The translations under genes and the position numbers were made by a program. This document shows positions 32,579 through 46,253 of a DNA stretch of 64,000 nucleotides, one piece after another. The stretch is taken from the NCBI RefSeq assembly GCF_027580225.2, contig NC_073358.2, positions 48,074,001 through 48,138,000 of the forward strand, written 5' to 3'. The notes under the pieces are model-generated. The model saw only the letters and a program-made list of their open reading frames with translations. It was not told where the DNA came from and did no database searches. Within the stretch, counting starts at the first letter, position 1, and the number at the start of each line of letters is the position of its first letter. Source of the stretch: Misgurnus anguillicaudatus. Lineage: Eukaryota > Chordata > Actinopteri > Cypriniformes > Cobitidae.

Positions 32579-33459
32579 AGGATTATTGCATTTTCTTAAA
32601 AGAAAAATCCAGATAATTTACTCACCACCATGTCATCCAAAATGTTGATGTCTTTCTTTGTTCAGTCGAGAAGAAATTATGTTTTTTGAGGAAAACATTG
32701 CAGGATTTTTCTCATTTTAATGGACTTTAATAGAGCCCAACATTTAATACTTAACTCAACACATAACAGTTTTTTTCAACGGAGTTTTAAAGGACTATAA
32801 ACGATCCCAAATGAGGCACAAGGGTCTCATCCAGCGAAACGACTGTCATTTTTGAAAAATATGCACTTTTAAGCCACAACTTCTTGTCTAGATCCGGTCG
32901 TGATGCGCCAGCTGACCCCACGCAATACGCCATGACGTCAAGAGGTCACAGAAGACGAACGCAAAACTCCGCCCCAGTGTTTACAAGTGTGTTGAAAGAG
33001 GACCATTCCTACGTTGTTGTATGTCAACTGATACTAATTAATGTCTTTGTGTCAGTTTATTGTTTAAAATGGTCCGCAAATGTGCGTTTTATATATGTAA
33101 CACGTGACCTCCCTACGTCACCACGCACTTACGTTAGGCCGCGCTGGACCGGACCCAGACGAAAAGTTGTGGTTTAAAGGAGCATGTTTTTGATTTTTTT
33201 TGTCAAAAATGACAATCGTTTCGATCCTTATGCCTCGTTTGGGATTGTTTATAGTCCTTTGAAACTCAGTTGAAAAAAAACTGTTAAGTGTTAAGTGTTG
33301 GTGTCTATTAAAGTCCATTAAAATGAGAACAATCCTGCAATGTTTTCCTCAAAAAACATAATTTCTTCTCGACTGAACAAAGAAAGACATCAACATTTTG
33401 GATGACATGGTGGTGAGTAAATTATCTGGATTTTTCTTTTAAGAAAATGGAATATTCCT
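32579..33459 (+). mobile_element. TTAA long-inverted-repeat element, copy 2 (Kolobok-like)
   Basis: TTAA flanks both sides (32575-32578, 33460-33463). The arms of about 280 bp contain AAATCCAGATAATTTACTCA and CATCAACATTTTGGATGACA in opposite orientation. The middle holds TGACGTCA (about 32933), then a start codon at 33069 reading MVRKCAFYICNT and a stop. Met, a basic residue, Cys, four residues, Cys is the opening pattern of THAP zinc-binding domains, which Kolobok-type transposases carry. I infer a non-autonomous relative that kept the promoter and first coding exon. A 97-codon frame at 32884-33177 runs in another phase and is not favoured. Confidence 0.7.
33069..33107 (+). other. THAP-like start peptide in TTAA element
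   Basis: Twelve codons from ATG (MVRKCAFYICNT) then TGA. The same peptide occurs at 52142 in copy 3, and with Ile for Val in copy 1 on the minus strand. Preservation in three diverged copies is notable, but so short a frame may only reflect shared ancestry. A splice donor within TATATGTAACA is possible, which would make this the first exon of a longer protein in the parent element. Confidence 0.3.
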
Positions 33460-33463
33460 TTAA

Positions 33464-34458
33464 GGTACACATTCTGCACGTGCATTTAAACCAGTGACCT
33501 TTGCGTTGCTAATGCGATGCTTTGTTGGGTGAGGAAACAAAATTACAGCCAATAAGAACGTATCTGATGATAACATATTTTACTCATCATGCTGCATCAA
33601 AAATAGAAAGCAAGCAGACATCAAAATGTCTTTAAATGTCAACACAGTTTGAGGTCATATTTGTTAGGATGATGGGACACATCATAACCAAATAAATAAA
33701 CGAGGCAACACAGTAGTTTTTCGTCTAGTTTACAGTCCTAAATATCAGAAAAATTGGTGATAAAATGTACACATTTGTACCTCAGAGGTTATATTAGTAC
33801 CAGAGGTACATACTAGTATTAAATGTAAGCATATCTGTATTTAGATGGTATATATTGGGACCTATTTAAAGGGTAGTGCTCCAGTGATCACTTGGGACCA
33901 TGTGTAGGAGCCAGACCAGATTGGAAATGGCTTTTTAGCCGGCTCTTGCCATTTGTGTGCACAATATGCATCAGACAGCCAGTTTATGGACTGTGGGCAG
34001 ACTGTGGGTGTTATTTATTTAGCACCATTTAGACATAACCACAATTGCACCACTGAGTCAGTTATGACATAAATAGTACTGCTGCAAACTCCGACCAGAG
34101 CCAGCTTCTGGAGATTAGACATGGTTTTAAGCTGGTTTAATCTTAAGCTTGTTAGTCAAATCTAGTTTAGGTAATAAAATAAAAACATTTTTCAGTTTTT
34201 AGTACAGGCATTTACGGTAAATCCTCTGTTACTGCTTTTAAAAAATGTGTAGTTTTAAAAATGTTTAAGCTTAGGATCAAATGTGCATTACAGTCGGCAT
34301 GAAACAGAAGTTGTTATTGTCTTATATGGCTCTATCGTGACGTAAATACAAGAGTGAAACAACTTCTGAAATGAAAATAAAAGTGATGTCATCCATTGAC
34401 AACTGATTGGATCATTACAATTTGGCCATTGCTAACAAAAGATTTTTTCTCAAAATGC
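33464..34458. other. Unique DNA with one repeat fragment
   Basis: 33765-33905 (ATTAGTACCAGAGGTACAT; GGGACCTATTTAAAGGGTAG) is a fragment of a repeat also seen at 46092-46156 and 48420-48556. The remainder shows no gene signal. Confidence 0.4.
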
Positions 34459-35409
34459 TATAGAGGGTTTTCATCGACGTCACGTTCTGGGCGGTAACCC
34501 GGATGCGCAGCCATTGTGGAGGCACTCGGTGCAAAGAACTGAACTGAGTACAATGGAGTATTGAGCGATTTGGATACTTTCAGTGAATGTAGACATGTCT
34601 AAACAACAGAAAACGAGTCCAAGATGCAAAGGCATATAGGGAAGGACTTGGACCACAAGAAAAGGCACGATATTTCATAAAAATTACCAGTGCAGATCCT
34701 TACGAGTTAGCTCCCTCTTCTAGGATCTGTGACGACCCGGCGATTCTTCCTTCAGGTGCATATCCCGATATAGTCAACTACCTGGTTTTCATGCCGAGCC
34801 CATATGTCAATGTCAGCTTTATTTATATAGCAAATTTAAAATAGTCAGTGTCCTACCAAAGTGCTTTACAGTAAAATAAGCACACAGTAAAACAATAAAA
34901 GCAATAATTGTTTTTCCCATTTACTATTACAAATATTATTATCATTACAATAGAAAATTTGTTATGAGCAATTAAGCACACTGGCATCGCAGCGCACATT
35001 TTAGTTGTGTTTAAGTACATTTTGTGCAAACACTAAAAGTACATATTAAATACTCTTTAAATAAAGCACAACAAGTAGAAGCATAATTGTTTTATACTTT
35101 ATGGACTTCAATCATATTTCTAATACAATACTACTAACGTTATTTTTCCTGAGCTTTGCCAACCACACGCGCCTCCTCTGATAATTTCTTGCATTCCTTT
35201 CCCTGGTTTTTAATAACTTTTGGAAGTCGATAATATTCAAAATGTTTTTCTCAATCTGTCCTGTTGGTACAACCTCAAACACGGCAATAATTAACCATTT
35301 TCCTTGACGACGTTCGGGATATACTTCAGTGCCTGTGCTCTGTTGTGATGCGGAGTGCCTCCAATATGGCGTCTTCCGATCTGATGACGCGTCGTGAAAA
35401 CCCTCTATA
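34459..35409. mobile_element. DNA transposon remnant with TATAGAGGGTTTTC ends
   Basis: TATAGAGGGTTTTCATCGACG at the left faces CGTCGTGAAAACCCTCTATA at the right. Ends of this form together with the coding relic inside suggest an ISL2EU/PHIS-type element. In those elements a second protein with a YqaJ-type nuclease domain is found; this link is from memory and tentative. The middle is interrupted at about 34808-34915 by a retroelement tail (TCAGCTTTATTTATATAGC, CCAAAGTGCTTTACAG). No transposase remains. Confidence 0.6.
34593..34844 (+). pseudogene. Decayed exon of a YqaJ-associated transposon protein
   Basis: An open frame without its own start codon begins after a TAG and runs 83 codons to TAG. 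Residues at 34632-34800 read AYREGLGPQEKARYF, then ADPYEL, then LPSGAYPDIVNYLVF. The combination DPYEL and YPDIVNYLVF is the signature I associate with the N-terminal region of large fish and cnidarian proteins that carry YqaJ-type exonuclease domains. The frame stops where a retroelement-like tail begins, so it is truncated. The upstream CCATTGTGGAGG region may be the original 5' UTR. Confidence 0.55.
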
Positions 35410-35670
35410 AATCTATTGAATCAATATATAAATGTGCATTCATCTTTGCAATGTTATATACATTAAGTTGACTAGTGGTATACACTGATTAAAAATATGA
35501 ACATTAATGGCATTAATCGAAACACGTACTTTGTCATATTACGAACACTGTCATTGCTGCTGTCATCCTTGGGACGTCATCGCTTTTTTAAAAGCGATCA
35601 GCTGAAAAAGTTTTGGTCCTGCTCGATTTTCGTTGGCTTTGCGTAAAATAAATGTTTTTCATAAGATCCC

Positions 35671-35942
35671 CTAAAAACAAACGGTGCTATATAGCACCAA
35701 AAGTGGTTCTTTGCTCGTAATCATAGAAGAACCGTTTTTAGTGCCATATAGCACCGGTGAAGCACCTGTGTAGAACCATATAGTGATATGTAGAACCATA
35801 TGTGGTGCTATATTGCCCCTATTTGGATCTACACAGGTGCTTTACAGGTGTTTCACCAGTGCTATATGGCACTAAAAACGGTTCTTCTATGATTACGAGC
35901 AAAAAACCACTTTTGGTGCTATATAGCACCGTTTGTTTTTAG
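35671..35942. mobile_element. Near-perfect palindromic MITE
   Basis: Left CTAAAAACAAACGGTGCTAT and right ATAGCACCGTTTGTTTTTAG are exact complements, and complementarity continues about 120 bp inward (GGTTCTTTGCTCGTAATCAT and so on), leaving only a short centre. TATAGCAC/GTGCTATA words recur internally. As RNA it would form one long hairpin. A member of the common 'GGTTCTT' teleost MITE group. Confidence 0.9.
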
Positions 35943-36385
35943 TGTGTGGGTCAATGTGTTAGCATGACAGAAGCTTGATGCTGTCGTGTGAGAACAAGCA
36001 ACAGCTGGCATTTTTCCGTCTTCCGAGTGCCTCTCACGTATTTTAATGGCTTACATTTCTTTCCCGTCAACCACGGGTTTATCAATGCCATCAAAGTATT
36101 ATTTTGTTTTTGTGTGTGTATTCAATGTGCCGCCATTGTTGTTTACAGTGCGTGGAATGGTGCGCTGTGATTTGTTGAGCAGATTTATTGCATTCTGCAG
36201 AAAAGGAGAACTGGTGTTTGTCACGTTTTGGGAAAAAAGGAGAAAAGATGACAGAGTAACATGGCGGATATTGTATTTTGCGTAAAATTAAGAGTTTACT
36301 TTTAAATACTGACCTGATACAATACTGATTTTGGCAGTAACTCATTATTTTTAAATGCCGTTTATCGCGTTTTGGAAACAAACTC

Positions 36386-36388
<3 letters not shown>

Positions 36389-36416
<28 letters not shown>

Positions 36417-36438
36417 CGTATATCGTATATCGTATATC

Positions 36439-36531
<93 letters not shown>
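36389..36531. repeat. (TA)n microsatellite, left part
   Basis: A TA array interrupted by four CGTATAT units at 36417-36441. It is continuous in kind with 38159-38272 and 39576-39606, from which it is separated by a Tc1-like and a hAT element. Confidence 0.95.
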
Positions 36532-39575
<3,044 letters not shown>

Positions 39576-39813
39576 ATATATATATTCATATATATAATAT
39601 GAAGAGTATATATATTTTCCAGTAATAAACAGTTAACCTTCGTCAATTCTCCTTTAACCATCTTCATGTTATTGGTATTTTAGTTGCATTTATTTCAACC
39701 GTGATAAAATACATAAACGCGATCACTGCTTCTGGTGACGTTTGTGGTCGACTGGACTGTGAGATTGGTAAAGCCGCCTGTAGCCGCCTGCTCTCATCTC
39801 GGGGGTGGTGGGG

Positions 39814-40014
39814 GTGGTGATGGCGCAGTGGATAAGACACTCGCCTTTGGTGTGAGAGACCCGGATTCTAATCCAGTGTGACACACCATTGTGTCCCTGA
39901 GCAAGACACTTAACCCCTAGTTGCTCCAGAGGCGTGCGACCTCTGACATATATAGCAATTGTAAGTCACTTTGGATAAAAGCGTCAGCTAAATGAATAAA
40001 TTAAAAAAAAAATC
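39814..40014 (+). mobile_element. tRNA-derived SINE with L2-type tail
   Basis: The head carries pol III promoter boxes: TGGCGCAGTGGA (box A, 39821-39832) and GATTCTAATCC (box B, 39864-39874), spaced as in tRNA. The middle (CCTGAGCAAGACACTTAACC) and the tail (AGTCACTTTGGATAAAAGCG followed by a CTAAATGA word) are typical of fish SINEs mobilised by an L2-clade LINE; it ends in poly-A. A tail-only relic lies at 59545-59580 and inverted scraps near 45730 and 53280. The head does not fold into a good tRNA, so it is not a tRNA gene. Confidence 0.85.
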
Positions 40015-40859
40015 TTCATTTCAGGCAAGGCCAGGCACATCTCAAACAAACTATTATGAGGGCACATGAATTAAAAAAAATACAGATTTAATTACAGAAT
40101 AAAAAATACAAATAAATAATTTATAAAAACATTACAATATAAAATAGGATTTGTCAATTTTGATTTCATGATGACTTTTTTAAAGCGTTATGCACTTTGA
40201 TGTTATTTTACATGGATGAAATACAGTACAGAATTTGCACGATGTCATTCGTTTAAGTGTAATCTGCTTTCATCCTAATAATGCTGATGTTAGGGATAAG
40301 GTTTCATTGTTGTTTTTTTAGGAAAGTCATACTTAATGTTCAATTCACATAGATGAATTCATATAAAATTGGCACGAAGAAAAATCAGTAGGGGTGAGCG
40401 GGGCACAAACTAACACAGGGTTAATTGTAACGCAGCTACTTTACATATACTTTATATATTTATACAGGGCTGAGCAATCTGTGCTTTTGGTCTCTTTCTC
40501 TTACTGTCAGAAGATGATCTCTTGTGAATTTGTGAAAAGTTTTGGTGTGTTTTGGTTAAGATATTGAACAAAAAAGGTTTTGGAGGTATAAAAGTAAATT
40601 TCTTCATCTTATGTTTTTTTTTCGATTTCTGAGTTTAGTGTGTATGTCACCAAATCCAACCTTATATTATTTTATTACACGGCTCTCTGGCATGCTTGAT
40701 TCAGTTGAGACATTTGCAGGTTCGTTCTTTTCAAATAATTACCGCTCCAAAGTAATAACGCATAGCCGGTACTACTTGTACGATTTAAATCGCTCCACGC
40801 CAATAAAGATTACTGTTTGGCGCCATCTTGTGACAAACACTGGACAACCACAATTAAGA

Positions 40860-41150
40860 ATGGAAAATTTAGACATTAATTTTAACATGTACGGAAAAAA
40901 CAAAACATTTATACAGTGGATAGAAGAACGAACAACGACAAGACACAGAGAGCTTACTGAGACTGAACTTGACCAAATAGAGCATGACAGCTTTGAAGAC
41001 AACACACAAAAAAATACAGAATGGGCATTAAAACTTCTCAAAGACTGGCTAAAAGAGAAAAAAATGGAGACAGACAAGTATGAAGCAGAGGATCTTAATA
41101 AGGTATTACGATCATTTTATGCATCTGTGCAAAGTTTCGCGGAAGGATAA
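40860..41150 (+). CDS. Tyrosine-recombinase core-binding-domain-like frame
   Basis: The 96-residue frame begins [10 protein letters not shown]. An upstream in-frame ATG at 40611 would extend it to 179 residues, but that start lies outside the element. Residues 48-96 (from [18 protein letters not shown]) resemble the N-terminal SAM-like core-binding region of Crypton-type tyrosine recombinases and of the vertebrate genes derived from them (ZMYM, QRICH1 and KIAA1958 groups). There the pattern is N-T-x3-T-x-W-A-x3-F-x2-W-L and later L-x2-F-Y. The frame ends shortly after FYAS, so the catalytic domain (R-H-R-Y) is absent. It could be a truncated relic, an exon, or a small DNA-binding peptide. The broken copy at 2193 argues against strong constraint. 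Confidence 0.5.
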   Translation: MENLDINFNMYGKNKTFIQWIEERTTTRHRELTETELDQIEHDSFEDNTQKNTEWALKLLKDWLKEKKMETDKYEAEDLNKVLRSFYASVQSFAEG

Positions 41151-41240
41151 AAATGTTAATTTAAAACAAATATGCCAATAAAATGTTTCAAATTCATGTC
41201 CAGTTTTTTTTCTTATGTGGCAAGTAGCCGTGTAATAAGC

Positions 41241-41381
41241 GGGAAAATGTAGAGGCAGCCGGTAGTTATCGGGTAAATAAGCCCCTTTAGTGTGATACAA
41301 GACCCTCCGCTTCGCGTCGGGTCCTGATCACACTGTCGGGGCTTATTTCCCGATAACTACCGGCTGCCTCTACATTATCCC
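41241..41381. repeat. Long palindrome closing family A copy 2
   Basis: About 45-bp arms; central GACCCTCCGCTTCGCGTCGG and flanks are identical to copy 1. Left-arm TTATCGGG and right-arm CCCGATAA both differ from copy 1 (TTATTGGG, CCCAATAA), preserving pairing. Confidence 0.95.
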
Positions 41382-42410
41382 TTACTTAATCACTGTCTTG
41401 TTACCTAAAACATAACACCATTTTGAAACATGATAATGAAATGAAAACAATGTAAATACTTTTAATCAAAATGATAACTGTTAATACAATATCAGGGGAA
41501 ATAACTCACAATTATGTTTTTTATGTCTTAATTGTGCAGCCCTTTCAAAAAAAAATATATGCAATGATGCACAATACAAGGATGATTAGATGAAGGATCA
41601 TGGATGGATGAATGTGTGGATATCTATCTATTATTGGCAGATATGTAAACAATATCCACCTTTAGTATATATTTATTGAATTATTTGTGTTTAAACCAAA
41701 ATTTCTAGCAGGTGTTACAATGAACCTCACCTGTGGGGTAAGTTGTAACGTTTGCACTCCTGTCAGTTTTGGTGTAATTGTACGATAACGGTAGGTCCCA
41801 CAAACAAAAAGTGTTCATTTGTAGCAGAGATGTGTGTGTTGATTGTGTAAAAAAAATGATTGATCTAACTTAAATATTTTTGGAATGATAGAGCCAAAAC
41901 ATCAAAAATCAGCGAAACATCAAAAACAGGCTGCAGTTTTGGGTTTCCCTAATCAAGCTTCTTTATGCTGTGTACCGCAATACTTTCCAGTATAGCAAAA
42001 TGTCGGGCTAAATTTCACACACCTGGATTTGCTTAACTGCAGAAGGGTTGGATGACTGCTGTACACAGCACTGACTCATCGCAACAGCACTCCTGCTTAA
42101 AGCGCTGCGAGCTGTGAACGCTCTCAACATTGTGGTCAAAATCTTTCAAACAGAAAATCAAGGTCACCATTATTGCTTTAATACTCGGAGTTAATGAGCC
42201 TCACAAACATCTGAAGAACTTCAGGGGTGGAAGAAATCGACTGCAAGAGCAGAGAAATGCACGCTGGTCTGAGCTTCTCTTTTTCAGCGGGGTCCAAACA
42301 TTAATGTAAAATTCAACTACTGTGCACTCAAAAGTGTGCAAATGAAAGTGCCACTTATAATCAAAATATTTACCTTATCAATATGATGTACAAAACTAAT
42401 GTTTGAGTCT

Positions 42411-43172
42411 AGCCTGGCTAACACCAGACCAGTCCCATAGAGAATGAGACATGGTCTGGGAACCACGTGTTCATTTCTCATATTTGAGGCGTTGTTTACG
42501 AATGCCCAGAGCCATTTATTGGGTGCTACGAATGTCTATCAAATGCATCTGTACGTAGCTCATAGCCAATCGTCTCAATTATACCAGATGACATATGTAG
42601 AGCGACATAAATTCAAACGTCAACAACTTTTAGCGGTTCGTGTGCACACAGCTGAAAGCTATGCAACTAAACCGGTAGCTGTATATTGATATTGAAAAGC
42701 AAAACAATTTAGTGGCACTGTCACTACCACAGTACAGGCAAAATGACAATATGATATTAATAAATACCACTTACCATTTATAAGTTAAATAGACTTCGTC
42801 GACGACGATGCCTAGCAGGTTGGTCCTATAAAACTCTGTGGCTATCATGTTTTGCCATATCCAAACATCCTTCTTAGATATGAAATTGTTTAACCCCAAA
42901 AGTTGCTCTTTTTTTAAAATAAACTTGCGTTAAAAACTACTTCGAACACTATCTAAGTCTGCATCGAAAAGTAACTTCGCATCTGCTGCCGCGTTGGATA
43001 AACAAAACTGCTTTGGTGTGTCGCATAGTCATCGTCATCGTCTTGCTGCCCCCTCCCCGTTCTGTGATTGGTTCCCTATTTCAGAGGCAAAAAAGGGTCA
43101 TAGTTTCCATGCTAGACTTGCAGCGTGAATAAATTTGCACGCAAGGCAGCATGGGGAAACCCAGGCTAGTTG
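42411..43172. mobile_element. Putative DNA transposon with CTAGCCTGG ends
   Basis: GTCTAGCCTGGCTAACACC at the left faces GGAAACCCAGGCTAGTTGG at the right, matching mainly at CTAGCCTGG. The interior is balanced DNA with a frame of 81 codons (42444-42689) that I do not recognise. GTCATCGTCATCGTC near 43035 is a short triplet run. Boundaries and class are uncertain. Confidence 0.45.
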
Positions 43173-43590
43173 GAGTCATGGTTTAGTCAGTAATAAATTC
43201 TTTAAATATGAAAACATAAACTACTTACAGGCTGTATTTCAGAAGCGGGCAGAATTATGATAATGACCATCGTGTCCACATTAACCGGCACAGGAAGTAA
43301 ACTGTTGCCTACAATCTGTGTGTTTGTTTTAGTCCAAGAAAAGAGATTTACGTTGGAAACAATAACTCACGTCATTGTTTACTTTGGGATTTGTTCCTTT
43401 TGCATAACCTTAACATGTACTAACACACACTTACACACCAAAGGAAATGTAAAATCGTGAATCGGATAATTGGTGCTCTTTAAGTCAATGTTCATGTTTT
43501 GAAAACCATAATGGAGAAAATACATGGGACATACTCTTATGATCTATACAAACTGGAGATGTAGTTGTTGTCATAAAATATTGTATTGTT
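43173..43590. other. Non-coding interval
   Basis: The 67-codon frame at 43257-43460 has a hydrophobic stretch but no recognisable family; no repeat ends were seen. Confidence 0.3.
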
Positions 43591-43591
43591 G

Positions 43592-44239
43592 CACACTGCA
43601 AAATGATTTTCAAGAAAAAAAATCTTAGTATTTTTGGTCTTGTTCTCAGTAAAAATATCAAAAAATTCTTAAATTAAGATGCTTTTTCTTGATGAGCAAA
43701 AAGACACAAGAAAATAAGTCAAGTTTTTAGACCAAAAATATCAAATTTAAGTGATTTTGTGCATAAAACAAGCAAAAAAATAAATAAAAATCTGCCAATG
43801 GGGTAAGCAAAAAATCAGCAATTTTTCTTAAACACTAAATTCAGGAAAAATTAAAGAAAAATTTGCTTACCCCATTGGCAGATTATTATTATTATTTTTT
43901 GCTTGTTTTATGCACAAAATCACTTAAATTTGATATTTTTAGTCTAAAAACTACACTGTAAAAAATTAGCTGTAATTATTATGCAGCTGTTTGCCAGTAA
44001 CTTACTGTAGAAGATAAAGTCTGAAAATGTTTTATGTTTATTTAACTTAGAACAAACTGTTGCTAGTCAATAACATAAATGTAAAATCTACAGTAAGTTA
44101 CTGGCAGCTATTTGCCAGTAATACCTAGTAATACTGTAATTTCTACAGAATTTTTTTACAGTGTAGACTTATTTTCTCGGGTAAACAAGACAAAAATACT
44201 AAGAATTTTTTCTTGAAAATCATTTTTTTGCGGCGCACT
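43592..44239. mobile_element. Palindromic MITE interrupted by another MITE
   Basis: Left CACTGCAAAATGATTTTCAAG and right TTGAAAATCATTTTTTTGCGG are inverted. Complementarity runs through the whole element (ATCTGCCAATGGGGTAAGC against GCTTACCCCATTGGCAGAT). The right arm is split at a TA by the element at 43954-44163; rejoining the flanks restores the match to the left arm. Confidence 0.85.
43954..44163. mobile_element. CACTGTAAAA MITE with TA duplication
   Basis: CACTGTAAAAAATTAGCTGTA and its worn complement ending TTTTTTTACAGTG, flanked by TA (43952-43953, 44164-44165), as in Tc1/mariner MITEs. TTGCCAGTAACTTACTGTAG and CTACAGTAAGTTACTGGCA form the inner stem. A related copy lies at 45202-45430. 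Confidence 0.9.
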
Positions 44240-45201
44240 ATATCATTTTTTTTTATTAAAGAAAAGTAAACATGCTTGCAACATGAAAAATTTGTGATTA
44301 GCAAACAGGCTTACATCCAAAACAGATATTATATACACAATGTGCTATTCTCATCCCAAATTAGATCATATGTCCCTTTTAATTTTAACAATCCACATTT
44401 TCTGAGGTTCTTTGTTCTGTGGAAATTTGTAAAATTATGCATTTTGATGGCTAAATGACCAGCATCCTGATACAAAACTATAGTTTTAAAGCACACGGTC
44501 TGGACGTCCATCCCTCACAGCCTCGACATTGACCTTAAAGGTTCTTTATGAATACAGCCAAAAATAGTTCTTCTGTGGCATCCTGGTGTACACACCATCC
44601 ACAAACGCCTTCAGCTATCCACTTCAAGCAGGTCGTTCAAATAAGACTTGTTGAGTTTGGAAACACTGAGCCAATCGGACCGTAAACAGCTCTCCATGTC
44701 AAATCCTCTGATGCCCAGCTGCAGCTGCCCGTGGGGAGGACGGATATTTCCATGCGACGTGCAGGAGAGCGCTCATGTGCACCATCACCACGAACGGAGA
44801 GACAGGCAGTCAACAGTAAACATGTTGGTGAACTGGGAAATGTGCTGGAGTGACAACCTTGCCAGTTAAAAGAGTCAGGTGTGGATACGCCTCCCTTTGC
44901 AAGTGAGGATGTAATAATGTCGTTCAGTATAAAAATAAAACGAACATTATGAATCTACTTTACAGTTCTGCCATATTTTATTCACCAGCAGCCTGAGATT
45001 CAGTTCAACCAGATGCTGCCGTAACTACAGCTGCACGGTATTTAAATTAAGCCGTTTTTAGCACAAACAAGTCTGCCTTCAATGTAAATTAGGATATTGT
45101 GCGGCAAAATAAACATCACTATACGGTATTATCGGTTGTGGAGAGCTGGCGTCTAGATGTTATTTAAAAGAGATATTTGAGTACATTTTAAATTAATCAT
45201 G
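44240..45201. other. Mostly unique non-coding DNA
   Basis: 44590-44890 is more GC-rich than its neighbours and includes a 73-codon frame (44648-44869) with Cys and His residues but no domain spacing I recognise. Compatible with conserved non-coding DNA. Confidence 0.3.
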
Positions 45202-45430
45202 CACTGTAAAAAATTGCTGTAGTTATGCAGCAGTTTGCCAGTAACTTACTGTAGATTTATATTTATCAATTGGCAACAGTTTGTTCAAAGAAAAATTTAT
45301 GTTAAACATTAAAAAGTCTTAAGATTAAAGCTTGTTAATGTTTAATGTTAATTTATCTTTGAACAAACTGTTTAGAGTAAATAACATACATTTAAATCTA
45401 CAGTAAGTTACCGGCAAACTGCTGCATAAA
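45202..45430. mobile_element. CACTGTAAAA MITE, 3'-truncated copy
   Basis: CACTGTAAAAAATTGCTGTAG, TTTGCCAGTAACTTACTGTAG and the opposed CTACAGTAAGTTACCGGCAA match 43954-44163. The final TTTTTACAGTG is missing. Its centre has a separate palindrome (TTAAACATTAAAAAG against CTTGTTAATGTTTAA). Confidence 0.8.
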
Positions 45431-45477
45431 TAAAGCAATTATCTTTGATGATTTTTAATTATTATTTTTGTATTTAA

Positions 45478-45590
45478 AAAAATATATATATTATTTTTAT
45501 ATTTTAAAAAAATATATTATTTTTATATTTAAAAAACATATGTTATTTTTATATTTAAAAAATATATATTATTTTTATATTTAATTATTT
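45478..45590. repeat. AT-rich tandem repeat
   Basis: About four units of roughly 27-30 bp built on ATTATTTTTATATTTAAAAA, with small changes between units. Confidence 0.85.
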
Positions 45591-46253
45591 ATGTGGTGGA
45601 TATTATCCAGACATGTGGTGTAAATGAGCATGCATTCGGTTTTTTAAGAGTGTCTGAATCACACAGTGCTGAAATGATGATGTACAACTTAACAAAGATC
45701 ATTGCACATCATCATTAACCTTTACTTTCGTGCATTTAGGTAGGCACTCTTATCCAAAGGGACTGTATTCAAAGTATACATTTTATCATTATGTGTGTTC
45801 CCAATTGAAAGCATGACGCAGTGCACAAGAGCATAATCACATCTGCAAATCAGCCTGAATGAGTCAAACCGGCTTCGAGAGATAAAGTAATTAGAGAGTA
45901 AACATCTCACCCTCATGAAAATGAATCAAAATTTTCCTCAAATGGTGTTTTGAGGTCGACGGCAGTGAAGCTACACCTTTGTTCCTGCCACCGTCATTAC
46001 ACCTGCTGTGTTTACCTAGAAAGTGTTTACTGATGATCAAACAGAAGGTGATTATTTATTAATCACTAAATGAAAAACCTGAAAAGATTGATGTACCTAA
46101 AGAGGTCATATGTATATCTGTACCTACATGATACATATTAAGTACTGCCTTTGCACATAAAGGGGCGGTTTTCCAGAAAGGGCTTATCATAGTCCCAGAT
46201 TAAAATGCATTTTTAGCTGCCTTAATTAAAAAACATATTGCCACATATTTTAA
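45591..46253. other. Non-coding interval
   Basis: Includes an inverted SINE-tail scrap near 45730 (GGTAGGCACTCTTATCCAAA) and a fragment of the GTACCT repeat at 46092-46156. No gene signal. Confidence 0.4.

Larger units (their letters stand above)
40672..41381 (+). mobile_element. Hairpin-ended element, family A copy 2
   Basis: TTATTACACGGCT at 40672-40684 and its complement at 41226-41238 enclose the body, and a 141-bp palindrome follows (41241-41381). The order and sequence match copy 1 at 2024-2658. This copy is longer in the body and keeps the recombinase-like frame open. The palindrome arms have one mismatch near the tip and one extra T, but share a paired change relative to copy 1 (see findings). 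Confidence 0.75.
40389..41820. repeat. Repeat split by the family A insertion
   Basis: GGGGTGAGCGGGGCACAAAC and GGTTAATTGTAACGC (40389-40435), and ACCTCACCTGTGGGGTAAGT and TGTAACG (41724-41750), look like two parts of one interspersed repeat with inverted-style ends. The hairpin-ended element at 40672-41381 lies between. The exact boundaries of the host repeat are not visible. Confidence 0.4.

Noticed and set aside
32884..33177. 97-codon frame of the Kolobok-like element as its protein
   Set aside because: The phase differs from the conserved THAP-like start, and the frame is not kept at the same length in the other two copies.
39814..39890. tRNA gene
   Set aside because: Boxes A and B are present, but the sequence continues into a SINE body with an L2-type tail and poly-A, and a proper acceptor stem is not formed.
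40611..40859. N-terminal 83-codon extension of the recombinase-like frame
   Set aside because: The first part lies outside the element boundary at 40672 and has no similarity to the domain, so the ATG at 40860 is preferred.
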